Position numbers and translations under genes: made by a program. Of a DNA stretch of 64,000 nt, positions 17,221-26,116 are shown piece after piece. The notes under the pieces are model-generated. The model was given only the letters and a program-made list of their open reading frames with translations. It made no database searches and had not been told where the DNA came from. Location of the stretch: contig DAOUFM010000076.1 in NCBI GenBank assembly GCA_034429975.1, forward strand, positions 197,704-261,703, read 5' to 3'. How positions within the stretch are numbered: position 1 is the stretch's first letter; each line of letters opens with the position of its first letter. The stretch comes from UBA6170 sp034429975 (GTDB lineage Bacteria; Chloroflexota; Anaerolineae; Anaerolineales; Anaerolineaceae).

Positions 17221-18525
17221 ATGAAAGCAGTTGATATCATCATTAAGAAACGGGATAAACATGAACTGACAAAAGAAGAAATAGACTTCTTTATCAAAGG
17301 GTTTACCTCGGGGGATATTCCGGATTATCAAGCTGCTGCCTGGGCAATGGCGGTTTTACTGAATGGAATGACCGATCAAGAATCAACTAACTTGACGATG
17401 TCGATGGCTCATTCAGGCGATATTCTTGATCTTACAGATGTTGTGGAAATATGCCTGGATAAACACTCAACCGGCGGTGTTGGTGATAAAACCACATTGG
17501 TTGTTGAGCCGTTGGTGGCGGCTTGCGGGCTGCCATTTGGAAAGATGTCCGGCCGTGGTCTTGGTTACAGCGGTGGCACTTTGGATAAAATGGAGTCAAT
17601 TCCAGGCTACCGGGTTGATTTGACAAGGGAAGAGTTTATTAGCCAATTGAAAACCATTGGCATCGTGCTATCCGGCCAAAGCGGGGATCTCGCACCTGCA
17701 GATGGTAAATTGTATGCTTTACGGGATGTGACTGGCACCGTTCCATCTATGCCGTTGATTGCCTCGTCGGTCATGAGTAAAAAGATCGCCGGAGGAGCGC
17801 AGGTGATCGTACTGGATGTTAAAGTTGGTACCGGGGCTTTCATGGAAACATTGAAAGATGCCAGAACACTTTCGCGCTTGCTGGTATCTATCGCGCAGAT
17901 CAGTGGTCGCAAAGCAATGTGTATGTTATCGGATATGAATCAACCGCTGGGCAATGCAGTAGGAAACTCCCTGGAACTGTTGGAAGCCATTGACACGTTG
18001 CATGGAGGTGGACCTAATGACTTTGTCGAACATTGCCTTTCAACGGCCGCTTATTTGGTGATGTTGGGTAAAAAAGCAAAAAACTTAATTCATGCACGTC
18101 AAATGGTCGAAGATGTACTGAAAAATGGGAAAGCGTGGGAGAAGTTTCGCCAAATGGTGATCGCTCAGGGTGGTGATGTTAATTTTATTGACCAACCAGA
18201 TTTGTTACCTAAAGCCAGTTTTATTGAGACCGTTAATGTAAATAAAAACGGTTTTGTTCATTGGGTTGACGCCCGAACAATCGGGGAGACTTCGGTTGAT
18301 TTAGGTGCTGGGAGAGAAAAGAAAAGCGACAAAATCGATCATGCAGTTGGGATTGTTGTGCATCATAAGGTTGGAGACTATGTTATTGCAGGCGAACCCT
18401 TATTTACTATTCATGCAAATTCAAAAGAAAAATTGGAAAATGCCAAACAACGTGTTTTGGATGCACACAAAGTCGAGGATAGTGAATGTGAACCATTGCC
18501 GCTTTTTTATGAAATTGTAGACTAG
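17221..18525 (+). CDS. Pyrimidine-nucleoside / thymidine phosphorylase
   Basis: A 434-residue enzyme that cleaves thymidine, deoxyuridine or uridine with phosphate to the free base and (deoxy)ribose-1-phosphate in nucleoside salvage. The signature SGRGLGYSGGTLDKMESIPG is intact, as is the phosphate-binding KHSTGGVGDKTT loop. Length and the SVMSKKIAGGAQVIVLDVKVG block fit the Gram-positive Pdp/DeoA class. An AGGAG box favours the second of two adjacent ATGs. No deoD or deoC neighbour is present, but a purine phosphorylase lies about 8 kb downstream. Confidence 0.92.
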   Translation: MKAVDIIIKKRDKHELTKEEIDFFIKGFTSGDIPDYQAAAWAMAVLLNGMTDQESTNLTMSMAHSGDILDLTDVVEICLDKHSTGGVGDKTTLVVEPLVAACGLPFGKMSGRGLGYSGGTLDKMESIPGYRVDLTREEFISQLKTIGIVLSGQSGDLAPADGKLYALRDVTGTVPSMPLIASSVMSKKIAGGAQVIVLDVKVGTGAFMETLKDARTLSRLLVSIAQISGRKAMCMLSDMNQPLGNAVGNSLELLEAIDTLHGGGPNDFVEHCLSTAAYLVMLGKKAKNLIHARQMVEDVLKNGKAWEKFRQMVIAQGGDVNFIDQPDLLPKASFIETVNVNKNGFVHWVDARTIGETSVDLGAGREKKSDKIDHAVGIVVHHKVGDYVIAGEPLFTIHANSKEKLENAKQRVLDAHKVEDSECEPLPLFYEIVD

Positions 18526-18631
18526 TTGGGCATTTATTTTTAGTTTAGATGTACTTCGCTTGGTAGATTCGATATGAATTTTCTTTAGAAGTGTGACAGT
18601 TGGCGATGGAATTAATTCCTGGAGTTCTCGA

Positions 18632-19381
18632 ATGTCCTTAAAAATAAAAATTTTGTTTGTGTTTTCAATTATCTTTTTTGTTATGGGCTTATTGATTGGC
18701 TTGTTCCTTTGGACAGGCTCGGTTTGGGCAGATTTGGAAGGGTATATGTTTCAACCAGCCACTTATGCCGAACGTGCAAAAGAGAGCCTGCAATGTCCCA
18801 ACCTCATTACCTCTTCAGATTTTGGGGTTATATCGATGGGGTTTGAGAATCCCTATGATCGGAATTTAAAATTAGTTGTCAGAGGGAATAAAACACTTGG
18901 GTTTCTCATTTATGTTGCTACTGACGAAAATGTTTTTGAGTTAAAACCTGGTGAATCAAAAGTGGTGCACTGGTACATTTACCCGGAAGATGCAGTTTGG
19001 AATCGCTTTGTTTTGTTCCGGGCGAACATTATTAGTAGTTATGGATCATCTTTATCCACTGCATCCTGTGGGGTGATGGTCATTAAGTTTCCATTTTTAA
19101 ATAGCAACCAATTTTTCTTGCTGGCATTATTGCTTGGAACTTTATTGATTGGATCAGGTGTGTTTTTAATGTATCGATCTTCAATTTTGAGTAGAAAGCA
19201 TAATTATTATAATGAGAAATTGATGTTGGCATTAACCACAGTGCTCATTATTGGTTTGTTATTAGGGCTTTTTGGCCAATGGGTAGCTGGAGGGCTTTTG
19301 TTAATTGGGATGTATATTTTTATCCTTATGACGATTGCGAATATCCTTCAAAAAATTGGTGACAAACCGAAGGCTTTTTGA
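18632..19381 (+). CDS. Hypothetical four-helix membrane protein
   Basis: No family is recognised. From the ATG preceded by GGAG the protein has one membrane helix at the N-terminus, an extracytoplasmic region of about 110 residues and three more helices toward the C-terminus. The region between helices has two cysteines in contexts LQCPNLIT and TASCGVMV that could form a disulfide, and a beta-rich pattern with NPYDRNLKLVVRGNKTLG. A GTG 13 codons upstream is possible but has no ribosome binding site. It stands alone between the phosphorylase and the T-box-controlled ileS. Confidence 0.65.
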   Translation: MSLKIKILFVFSIIFFVMGLLIGLFLWTGSVWADLEGYMFQPATYAERAKESLQCPNLITSSDFGVISMGFENPYDRNLKLVVRGNKTLGFLIYVATDENVFELKPGESKVVHWYIYPEDAVWNRFVLFRANIISSYGSSLSTASCGVMVIKFPFLNSNQFFLLALLLGTLLIGSGVFLMYRSSILSRKHNYYNEKLMLALTTVLIIGLLLGLFGQWVAGGLLLIGMYIFILMTIANILQKIGDKPKAF

Positions 19382-19399
19382 TTTCTAATAACCTCAGAA

Positions 19400-19428
19400 T
19401 TGAATTTTCCAGAAAATTCTGGTATGAT
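19400..19428 (+). promoter_or_regulatory. Promoter of the T-box leader and ileS
   Basis: TTGAAT, a 17-base spacer and TATGAT stand just ahead of the T-box leader. The expected start site near 19435 would give a leader of about 290 bases, a usual length for T-box RNAs. Confidence 0.55.
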
Positions 19429-19434
19429 TTGGGG

Positions 19435-19715
19435 CATTCTTTAAAAGCAATGATGGAAACGAGTAAGCATGGAGCAACAAACAGCGAACCTGGAATTGGT
19501 GGAAGCCGGGCTGAACAAAATGCTGAAAATCCTTCCGGAGCTTCAACCTGAACCTGTGAAAACAGCAGTAAGTGCGACGAACTCACCAAACGTTATCAAA
19601 GGTGGAAAAATGTCAATAAAAATTGATATTTTCAAGCAAGTGCTCACTCATGTGAGAAACAAGGTGGTACCACGGGATAGGATCTCGTCCTTGTATTAGG
19701 ACGAGTATTTATTTT
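19435..19715 (+). promoter_or_regulatory. T-box riboswitch (ileS leader)
   Basis: This cis-acting leader senses uncharged tRNA-Ile. The T-box core AAGGTGGTACCACGG is at 19661-19675. Just before it a short stem III (CTCAC-TCAT-GTGAG) is visible at 19643-19656. Just after it comes the terminator CTCGTCCT/AGGACGAG at 19684-19705 with a T-rich tail, whose 5' arm can instead pair with the T-box to form the antiterminator. The stem I region holds GAGTAAGC and GGTGGAAGCC elements. An ATC at 19529-19531 could be the isoleucine specifier, but this needs folding to confirm. A 76-codon ORF across it is spurious. Confidence 0.88.
19684..19715 (+). terminator. T-box-controlled intrinsic terminator
   Basis: A perfect eight-base-pair stem with a TGTATT loop is followed by TATTTATTTT, 12 bases before the ileS start. 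It is the regulated terminator of the T-box leader; uncharged tRNA-Ile should favour readthrough. Confidence 0.8.
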
Positions 19716-19726
19716 AAGGAGGAAAG

Positions 19727-22700
19727 ATGTTTCGACCAGTTTCACCAAAATTAAATGTTAACCAGATGGAAGAAGGCATCTTAAAATACTGGAAAGAAAA
19801 TGATGTTTTTCATAAAACTTTGGAAGAAAGGGAAGGAAACCCGGAATACGTATTTTATGAGGGCCCTCCTACTGCAAATGGTCGTCCTGGAGTGCATCAC
19901 GTCCTGGCTAGAGCTATTAAGGATATTTTTCCGCGCTATAAATTCATGCAGGGTTTTAATGTCTCACGCAGAGGTGGTTGGGATACCCATGGATTACCGG
20001 TTGAAATTGAAGTTGAGAAACAATTAGGTTTTTCCAACAAACAGGATATTGAAAATTTCGGAATTGACAAGTTTAATGCCCTCTGTAGAGATTCGGCTTT
20101 TACTTACATTCAGGAATGGGAAAAATTAACGGATCGGATTGCCTTTTGGGTTGACTTGGAAAATGCTTACGTTACTTATAAAAATCCCTATATTGAATCA
20201 GTTTGGTGGATTCTGAAACAATATTGGGAGAAAGATTTACTTTACCAGGGGTTTAAGGTGGTCCCTTATTGCCCGCGTTGTGGAACACCCCTTTCAGATC
20301 ATGAAGTTGCTCAGGGATATGATGATGCGGAAGATCCATCTGTTTTTGTGCGTATGCGTTTAGTAGATGATCCAGATACCTCATTCTTAGTGTGGACTAC
20401 TACACCCTGGACATTACCAGCTAATGTAGCCATCGCCGCTGGAGCGGATGTGGATTATGTAAAAATTGAACGGGTTTTACATGCTGACCATAAAGAAAAG
20501 TTGATTTTAGCAGAACCATTGCTTGAAAAAATATTTAGTGATGAACCATACATTGTTTTAGAGCGCTTTAAAGGCCAAAAATTAGAAGGAGTGCAGTATG
20601 AACCCCTCTTCAAATTCCTGCCTTTGGAAAAACCTGCCCATCGGGTCGTGTTGGGAGACTTTGTCACGACAGAAGATGGCTCCGGGTTAGTACATATTGC
20701 GCCGGCATTTGGTGCTGACGATATGAATGTTTCAATTGAACACGACTTACCGATTCTTCAGACGGTTGCACCAGATGGAACTTTCATTCCGCAAGTAACA
20801 CCATGGGCAGGTGTGTTTGTTAAGGATGCTGACTCATCGATCACCCAAAACCTAAAAGAGCGGGGTCTATTATTCCGCTCTGGAACAATAATCCATACTT
20901 ATCCATTTTGTTGGAGATGTAACACACCCTTGCTCTATTATGCCAGACCAACCTGGTTTATTCGCACCAGTGCTTATAAAAAACGAATGGTCGAACTAAA
21001 TGACAAAATTAATTGGTACCCCGCCCATATTAAAAATGGTCGTTTTGGGAACTGGCTGGAAAATAATGTTGATTGGGCTTTGGGTCGTGAAAGATTCTGG
21101 GGTACACCGTTACCAGTCTGGCAATGTAATTCCTGTAGGCATCAGGTATGTGTTGGATCGGTGGCAGAATTGAGCGAACGTTCAGGAAAGGACCAGACAG
21201 GTTTAGATTTACATCGCCCCTATGTAGATCAGGTGCAATTAACATGCTCTGAATGTGGTGGTGAAATGCAACGTGTGCCGGAGTTGATTGACGTCTGGTT
21301 TGATTCAGGTTCCATGCCAATTTCACAATGGCATTATCCATTTGAAAATCAAGAAAAATTTAAACAACAATATCCCGCGGATTTTATATCTGAAGCTGTT
21401 GATCAAACCAGAGGATGGTTTTATTCCCTGCATGCGATCAGCACTTTACTGAATGATGAAGTTGCTTTTAAAAATGTTATTTGTTTGGGGCTTATTCTGG
21501 ACGAAGAGGGCTACAAAATGTCTAAATCTCGTGGAAATATTGTTAGCCCGTGGGAAGTAATAGAAAAAAATGGTGCGGATGCAATGCGTTGGTACCTTTA
21601 TACAGCCACTCCTCCTGGTCAGGAAAGACGCTTTTCCAGTAACCTGGTTGCAGAAGTTTTACGTAATTTTACTTTAACACTTTGGAATACCTATTCATTT
21701 TTTGTCACCTACGCAAATTTGGATGGCTGGAAACCTGATCCAGTTACCAAACCGGAATACAGCGCATTAGATAAATGGGTTTTAAGTGAATTACATGCTT
21801 TAGTCAGAGATGTAACCTATGCTCTGGAAAATTATGATGTATTAGGTGCTACCAGACCAATCGAAGCCTTTGTGGACCAGCTATCTAATTGGTTTTTACG
21901 CCGTTCTCGTCGTCGTTTTTGGAAAAGTGAATCGGATGGTGATAAATATGCGGCCTATGCTACTTTATATGAAGCCCTGGTCACGATTAGCAAATTATTG
22001 GCTCCAACCATGCCATTTATGGCGGAAGAAATGTATCAAAATTTGGTCTATAACCAGGATCCCATTAAGGATCTTTCCGTTCACCTTTCCCATTGGCCAA
22101 CCTTTGACCCAGCATTAATTGATGAAAAATTAAATCACGAGATGGAGTTAGTGATGAAACTGGCGTCTGTTGGGCATGCAGCCAGAAATAAAGCCAACCG
22201 CAAGGTAAGACAACCACTATCAGAAGTGGCTTTCTCGGTAGGGAATATTGAGGAGCGAGAAGTTATTGAAAAATATGCTGACATTCTGGAAGATGAATTA
22301 AACGTGAAAAAAGCCAGAACTTTAGATGCTGCCACTGAGGCAGTCGCCTATGAATTGAAACCATTGCCGAAACAATTAGGTCAAAAATATGGAGCAAAAT
22401 TCCCAGCACTCAGAGCAGCAATTCTTGGTTTTAATGCTGAAGAAGCAGCCAATAAATTGTTAGCCAATAAACCATTAGAAATAAGACTGGATAGCGAAAC
22501 TTACCTGATCTTACCCGAAGAAATAGAAGTTCGCACTCTGGCAAAAGAAGGTTACGCAGTCGCTTCCGAGGGTGCTTACCTGGCTGCTTTGGTAACAGAT
22601 TTGACGCCTGAGTTGGAAAAAGAAGGGCTGGCAAGAGAATTCGTTCGCCGGGTACAGGATTTACGAAAGATGGCCGATTTTGAGATTGCGGATAGAATTA

Positions 22701-22882
22701 AATTGACTTATGTGGCAACGCCAAAATTAAAGGAAGCGGTGGAAGAATTTTCTGATTACATTAAAAATGAAACGCTCACTCTTGAATTAGTTAATAGTGA
22801 ACCATCTGGACAGGCAACCCAGGTTGTCAGTGAATTTGATGATGAAACCGTCACATTGGGTGTAGAAAGAATCACGACTTAG
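19727..22882 (+). CDS. ileS: Isoleucyl-tRNA synthetase, type 2, with GVHH signature
   Basis: A 1051-residue class Ia synthetase that charges tRNA-Ile, with an editing domain against valine. Length and the opening EGPPTANGRPG place it with the long type 2 (eukaryote-like) IleRS. The usual HxGH signature reads GVHH at residues 55-58, a swap of its first and third residues. KMSKS is intact at 597-601. The CP1 editing domain has VWTTTPWTLPANVA. Zinc-type cysteine pairs appear in YCPRCGTP, CWRCNTP and CNSCRH. An AAGGAGG ribosome binding site precedes the ATG. Expression should be controlled by the T-box upstream, and a strong terminator follows. Confidence 0.96.
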   Translation: MFRPVSPKLNVNQMEEGILKYWKENDVFHKTLEEREGNPEYVFYEGPPTANGRPGVHHVLARAIKDIFPRYKFMQGFNVSRRGGWDTHGLPVEIEVEKQLGFSNKQDIENFGIDKFNALCRDSAFTYIQEWEKLTDRIAFWVDLENAYVTYKNPYIESVWWILKQYWEKDLLYQGFKVVPYCPRCGTPLSDHEVAQGYDDAEDPSVFVRMRLVDDPDTSFLVWTTTPWTLPANVAIAAGADVDYVKIERVLHADHKEKLILAEPLLEKIFSDEPYIVLERFKGQKLEGVQYEPLFKFLPLEKPAHRVVLGDFVTTEDGSGLVHIAPAFGADDMNVSIEHDLPILQTVAPDGTFIPQVTPWAGVFVKDADSSITQNLKERGLLFRSGTIIHTYPFCWRCNTPLLYYARPTWFIRTSAYKKRMVELNDKINWYPAHIKNGRFGNWLENNVDWALGRERFWGTPLPVWQCNSCRHQVCVGSVAELSERSGKDQTGLDLHRPYVDQVQLTCSECGGEMQRVPELIDVWFDSGSMPISQWHYPFENQEKFKQQYPADFISEAVDQTRGWFYSLHAISTLLNDEVAFKNVICLGLILDEEGYKMSKSRGNIVSPWEVIEKNGADAMRWYLYTATPPGQERRFSSNLVAEVLRNFTLTLWNTYSFFVTYANLDGWKPDPVTKPEYSALDKWVLSELHALVRDVTYALENYDVLGATRPIEAFVDQLSNWFLRRSRRRFWKSESDGDKYAAYATLYEALVTISKLLAPTMPFMAEEMYQNLVYNQDPIKDLSVHLSHWPTFDPALIDEKLNHEMELVMKLASVGHAARNKANRKVRQPLSEVAFSVGNIEEREVIEKYADILEDELNVKKARTLDAATEAVAYELKPLPKQLGQKYGAKFPALRAAILGFNAEEAANKLLANKPLEIRLDSETYLILPEEIEVRTLAKEGYAVASEGAYLAALVTDLTPELEKEGLAREFVRRVQDLRKMADFEIADRIKLTYVATPKLKEAVEEFSDYIKNETLTLELVNSEPSGQATQVVSEFDDETVTLGVERITT

Positions 22883-22894
22883 CAGGAAACTAAT

Positions 22895-22927
22895 CCGGGT
22901 ATTTCTTTGAAATAACCGGTTTTTTTC
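22895..22927 (+). terminator. Rho-independent terminator after ileS
   Basis: CCGGGTATTTC pairs with GAAATAACCGG (one mismatch) around a TTT loop and is followed by seven Ts and TTTT after one C. It is a clear intrinsic terminator. Confidence 0.85.
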
Positions 22928-22946
22928 TTTTGATTAATTAGCAATT

Positions 22947-23441
22947 ATGAGTCTGATCAATAGCAACAATTTACCTCCTCAAAAAGGGAGTTATTGCTTG
23001 GTTTTTCAATTAATAGAGAAACAACGGTTGTTAATTGGAAAAATAGGCATTATTGATTTTTTGCCAGGATATTACTTCTATCTTGGCAGCGCCAAAGGTA
23101 GTGGAGGATTAAGAGCAAGAATTTTCCGACATTTACAAATTGAGAAGAAGAATTTCTGGCACCTGGATTATTTAAGACCAAATTTATTGTTCTTGTTTGC
23201 TTTCTATTCCTTTGAGATAAATAAGGAATGTGATTGGTGCCAGACAATAAGTACCAACTCTGGTTTCATAAAACCGGTTCAAGGTTTTGGATCAAGTGAT
23301 TGTATTCGAGGATGCAGCACACACCTTCTTTTCTCTAACAACCTCCCAGAGGAAGCTGTTTTCGCGGCAAATTTATTAAGAGAAGAACCTGGGAAAGAAC
23401 CGATTTTTCTGTATAAAGATGTTTCTACCAAAGTACGGTAA
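22947..23441 (+). CDS. DUF123 / GIY-YIG-related protein
   Basis: A 164-residue protein of the DUF123 (COG1833) family, a divergent branch of the GIY-YIG nuclease fold. Visible hallmarks are GSYCLVFQL at the N-terminus, FLPGYYFYLGSAKGSGGLRA-type sequence for the GIY-YIG-like strands and the catalytic-site arginine region RIFRHL. FWHLDYLRP and GSSDCIRGCSTHLL follow. The function of bacterial and archaeal members is not established; some are fused to DNA repair proteins. No ribosome binding site is apparent. It stands 34 bases before lspA, perhaps in one unit. Confidence 0.75.
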   Translation: MSLINSNNLPPQKGSYCLVFQLIEKQRLLIGKIGIIDFLPGYYFYLGSAKGSGGLRARIFRHLQIEKKNFWHLDYLRPNLLFLFAFYSFEINKECDWCQTISTNSGFIKPVQGFGSSDCIRGCSTHLLFSNNLPEEAVFAANLLREEPGKEPIFLYKDVSTKVR

Positions 23442-23474
23442 AATCAAGGCGTTCTTTGTCTTTAACGAAAATTA

Positions 23475-24035
23475 ATGCCTGAAGAGGATTTCTTGAAAAG
23501 ATTTTGGAAAAATTATTCATTATTGATTATTGTGGCAGCTATCATTATTAGTTTAGATCAATATACAAAATATCTGATCCGACAAAATCTACCATTGTGG
23601 ACAGGCGTCTGGGCACCGTGGGATTGGATGCTTCCTTATGTTCGGATAGTCCACGTATCTAATTCGGGAGTAGCTTTCGGTATGTTGCAGGGTTTGGGGA
23701 ATGTTTTCTCCATTGTTGCGATTCTTGTTATTGCCATCATTTTATTTTATTTTCCAAGAGTACCGCAATCAGATTGGTCTTTACGCCTCGCGATGAGTTT
23801 GCAACTAAGCGGAGCATTGGGAAATTTAATTGATCGCCTAACCATAGGACATGTAACAGATTTCATATCGGTTGGTAATTTTCCTGTTTTCAATATTGCG
23901 GATGCCAGCATTACGATAGGCGTCGTTGTTTTAATTATTGGTGTTTGGGTTACTGAAATTGAGGAGAAAAAGAAGAAACTACCTGGAGAAAAGGAAGAAT
24001 CCGATTTAGATCCTACGCCAGAAAGTAAAATCTGA
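23475..24035 (+). CDS. lspA: Signal peptidase II (lipoprotein signal peptidase)
   Basis: A 186-residue integral membrane aspartyl protease that removes signal peptides from diacylated prolipoproteins, after Lgt. Conserved blocks are SNSGVAFGM, GALGNLIDRL and FNIADASI, the latter two holding the catalytic aspartates. Four membrane helices are visible, followed by a charged tail. The ATG lacks a good ribosome binding site, while a TTG six codons later (MKRFWKNYS) has GAGGAT at ideal spacing and could be the true start. Lipoproteins encoded nearby (three in this window) are its expected substrates. Confidence 0.94.
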   Translation: MPEEDFLKRFWKNYSLLIIVAAIIISLDQYTKYLIRQNLPLWTGVWAPWDWMLPYVRIVHVSNSGVAFGMLQGLGNVFSIVAILVIAIILFYFPRVPQSDWSLRLAMSLQLSGALGNLIDRLTIGHVTDFISVGNFPVFNIADASITIGVVVLIIGVWVTEIEEKKKKLPGEKEESDLDPTPESKI

Positions 24036-24043
24036 GTAAAACC

Positions 24044-24961
24044 ATGGATGAGGAATATGTCTTTCATTATGACAACCAGGGAGAACTCCGTTTGGATAAA
24101 TTCCTGGTTCAAAAATTCCCTCAATTTTCCAGAACGAAATTACAGTCCTTTATTCAAGATGGCTTCGTAAGTGTAAATCGAAAAACTGTTTTTAAAGGCG
24201 GTTTCATTCTCGATTATGGAAATGAAATTTCTATTTCAATCCCTGATATTGACCAGAACATTTTGACGCCAGAAGAAATCCCGTTGGATATCATTTTTGA
24301 AAATGATGATTTAATTGTTGTTAACAAACCAGCTGGAATGGTTGTTCACCCAGCAGCCGGACATCTTTCGGGAACTTTGGTTCATGCAGCCTTGCATCAT
24401 TCACCGAAAATGGAGGGGATAGGAGGACAACACCGGCCTGGCATTGTTCACCGTTTGGATAAGGATACGTCAGGGGTAATACTGATTGCAAAAAATGATA
24501 AAACGCACTTACTTTTACAGGAACAATTTAAGAAAAGAAAAATTCATAAAACCTACTATGCCATCACGGATGGAATTCCTCCTACGCCTATAGGTAAAAT
24601 TGACGCACCCATAGGAAGGGATTCACTTCAGCGAAAAAAAATGGCTATCGTTTCTGCTCAAAAAGGCAAACAAGCGGTTACTGATTATAGAGTGATTGAG
24701 AAATTTGAAAAAAATTCACTCATTGCAGCTTATCCTTTGACAGGTAGAACCCACCAAATTCGATTACATTTGGCTTTCCTGGGTTGCCCAATTGTCGGAG
24801 ATACTGTTTACGGGCATAAACGGCAACCTCTCGGAGTAAAAAGACAGATGCTGCACGCTTTTCGCCTAGAGGTTTGTCTACCTGGAGAAACAACTTCACG
24901 TTCCTTTGAGGCTCCATTGCCAGATGATATGAAGCAACTAATTTCAATGTTAGAAAAATAA
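24044..24961 (+). CDS. RluD-family pseudouridine synthase
   Basis: A 305-residue enzyme that isomerises uridine to pseudouridine in RNA, most likely 23S rRNA. An N-terminal S4 RNA-binding domain (residues 13-75) precedes the catalytic domain with VVNKPAGMVVHPAAGH and the catalytic aspartate in HRLDKDTSG. LTGRTHQIRLHLAFLGCPI-type sequence closes the active site. The architecture and length equal RluD of E. coli (U1911/1915/1917), but RluC-like targets cannot be excluded. It follows lspA by eight bases, the same neighbour pairing found in many Gram-positive genomes. Confidence 0.93.
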   Translation: MDEEYVFHYDNQGELRLDKFLVQKFPQFSRTKLQSFIQDGFVSVNRKTVFKGGFILDYGNEISISIPDIDQNILTPEEIPLDIIFENDDLIVVNKPAGMVVHPAAGHLSGTLVHAALHHSPKMEGIGGQHRPGIVHRLDKDTSGVILIAKNDKTHLLLQEQFKKRKIHKTYYAITDGIPPTPIGKIDAPIGRDSLQRKKMAIVSAQKGKQAVTDYRVIEKFEKNSLIAAYPLTGRTHQIRLHLAFLGCPIVGDTVYGHKRQPLGVKRQMLHAFRLEVCLPGETTSRSFEAPLPDDMKQLISMLEK

Positions 24962-24975
24962 TTATGGAGAGCGGT

Positions 24976-26016
24976 ATGATTGATCTGCGTTCTGATACTG
25001 TGACCTTACCAACCGATGAAATGCGCCGTGCAATGGCAGCAGCCATTGTAGGGGATGACGTCTATGGTGAAGACCAAACTATTAATCATCTTCAGCAAAT
25101 ATCAGCTGAATTATTGGGTATGGAAGCTGGACTTTTCGTTCCTTCCGGTACAATGGGAAACCTGATCTCAATATTGACTCATTGCCAGCGGGGAGATGAA
25201 GTGATTATGGGAGATCAGGCGCATACCTTCATTTACGAAGTTGGGGGGGTGTCAGCTTTGGGTGGAATTATGGTCCATACCATTCCAAACATGCCAAATG
25301 GTACTTTGGCTTTAAATGATATAAAAAATGCCATTAGGTCTGAAAATGTGCATTTTCCAACAACTCGTTTAATTTGTCTGGAAAACACTCACAATCGTTG
25401 TGGAGGAGTAGCAATTACTCCAGAATATACGCAAGAAGTGGTTGCGTTGGCAAATAAAAATCAATTGGCGACGCATATGGATGGCGCCCGTATATTTAAT
25501 GCAGCAGCAAAATTAAATATTCCAGCAAAAGAATTAGTTGAAGGGGTCGACTCGGTAACGTTTTGCTTGAGTAAGGGGCTGGGGGCTCCTGTTGGAAGTA
25601 TCATTTGTGGGAGTAATGAATTTATTCAGCGGGCCAGGAAAATTCGGAAGCAATTGGGAGGGGGGATGCGACAAGCTGGAATATTAGCAGCAGCCGGGCT
25701 TGTTGCCCTGGAAACCATGTTGACAAGATTGTCTGAGGATCATGTTAGAGCACAGAATTTAGCATACAACCTTAAAAAAATACCTGGCTTAATTCTTAAA
25801 GAAAATTCACCTCAAACCAATATGGTTTTTATTAATTTAGATGAAAACGTCGCGAAAACGAGCGCTCAAATCATAACTGAGTTGTCTGAATTTGCTGTCT
25901 TGGTTGGACCTTCAGGACAAAATGGGTTTCGCCTGGTTACACATTATGGAATTCGCGATGAAGATTTGTTATTAGTTCAGTCGGCTTTTGAAAGTGTATT
26001 AGGCAGAGCTTTCTAG
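24976..26016 (+). CDS. ltaE: Low-specificity L-threonine aldolase
   Basis: A 346-residue PLP enzyme that splits threonine or allo-threonine to glycine and acetaldehyde. Diagnostic blocks are MIDLRSDTVTLPTDEMRRAM at the start, HMDGARIFNAA and the PLP lysine in CLSKGLGAPVGSIICG. The ATG given has GGAG six bases upstream and begins with the family-typical MIDLRSDT; an ATG four codons earlier is less likely. It starts 14 bases after the pseudouridine synthase gene and is probably co-transcribed. Confidence 0.92.
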   Translation: MIDLRSDTVTLPTDEMRRAMAAAIVGDDVYGEDQTINHLQQISAELLGMEAGLFVPSGTMGNLISILTHCQRGDEVIMGDQAHTFIYEVGGVSALGGIMVHTIPNMPNGTLALNDIKNAIRSENVHFPTTRLICLENTHNRCGGVAITPEYTQEVVALANKNQLATHMDGARIFNAAAKLNIPAKELVEGVDSVTFCLSKGLGAPVGSIICGSNEFIQRARKIRKQLGGGMRQAGILAAAGLVALETMLTRLSEDHVRAQNLAYNLKKIPGLILKENSPQTNMVFINLDENVAKTSAQIITELSEFAVLVGPSGQNGFRLVTHYGIRDEDLLLVQSAFESVLGRAF

Positions 26017-26034
26017 AACTGACCCAAATGATTC

Positions 26035-26043
26035 TGATATAAT
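26035..26043 (+). promoter_or_regulatory. Extended -10 element upstream of PNP gene
   Basis: TG-A-TATAAT is an extended consensus -10 located 73 bases before the PNP start. No good -35 is present, which is usual for extended -10 promoters. Confidence 0.45.
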
Positions 26044-26116
26044 GAAATTGCTTTAAAGATTCTAAAGGCTTGCTCTTTTAGGTTAAAAATTATTTTCTTG
26101 CTGGTGGAGGAAATTA

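Noticed and set aside
19469..19699. A 76-codon ORF upstream of ileS
   Set aside because: It runs through the T-box core and terminator stem; the RNA structure explains the sequence and the protein has no coding features.
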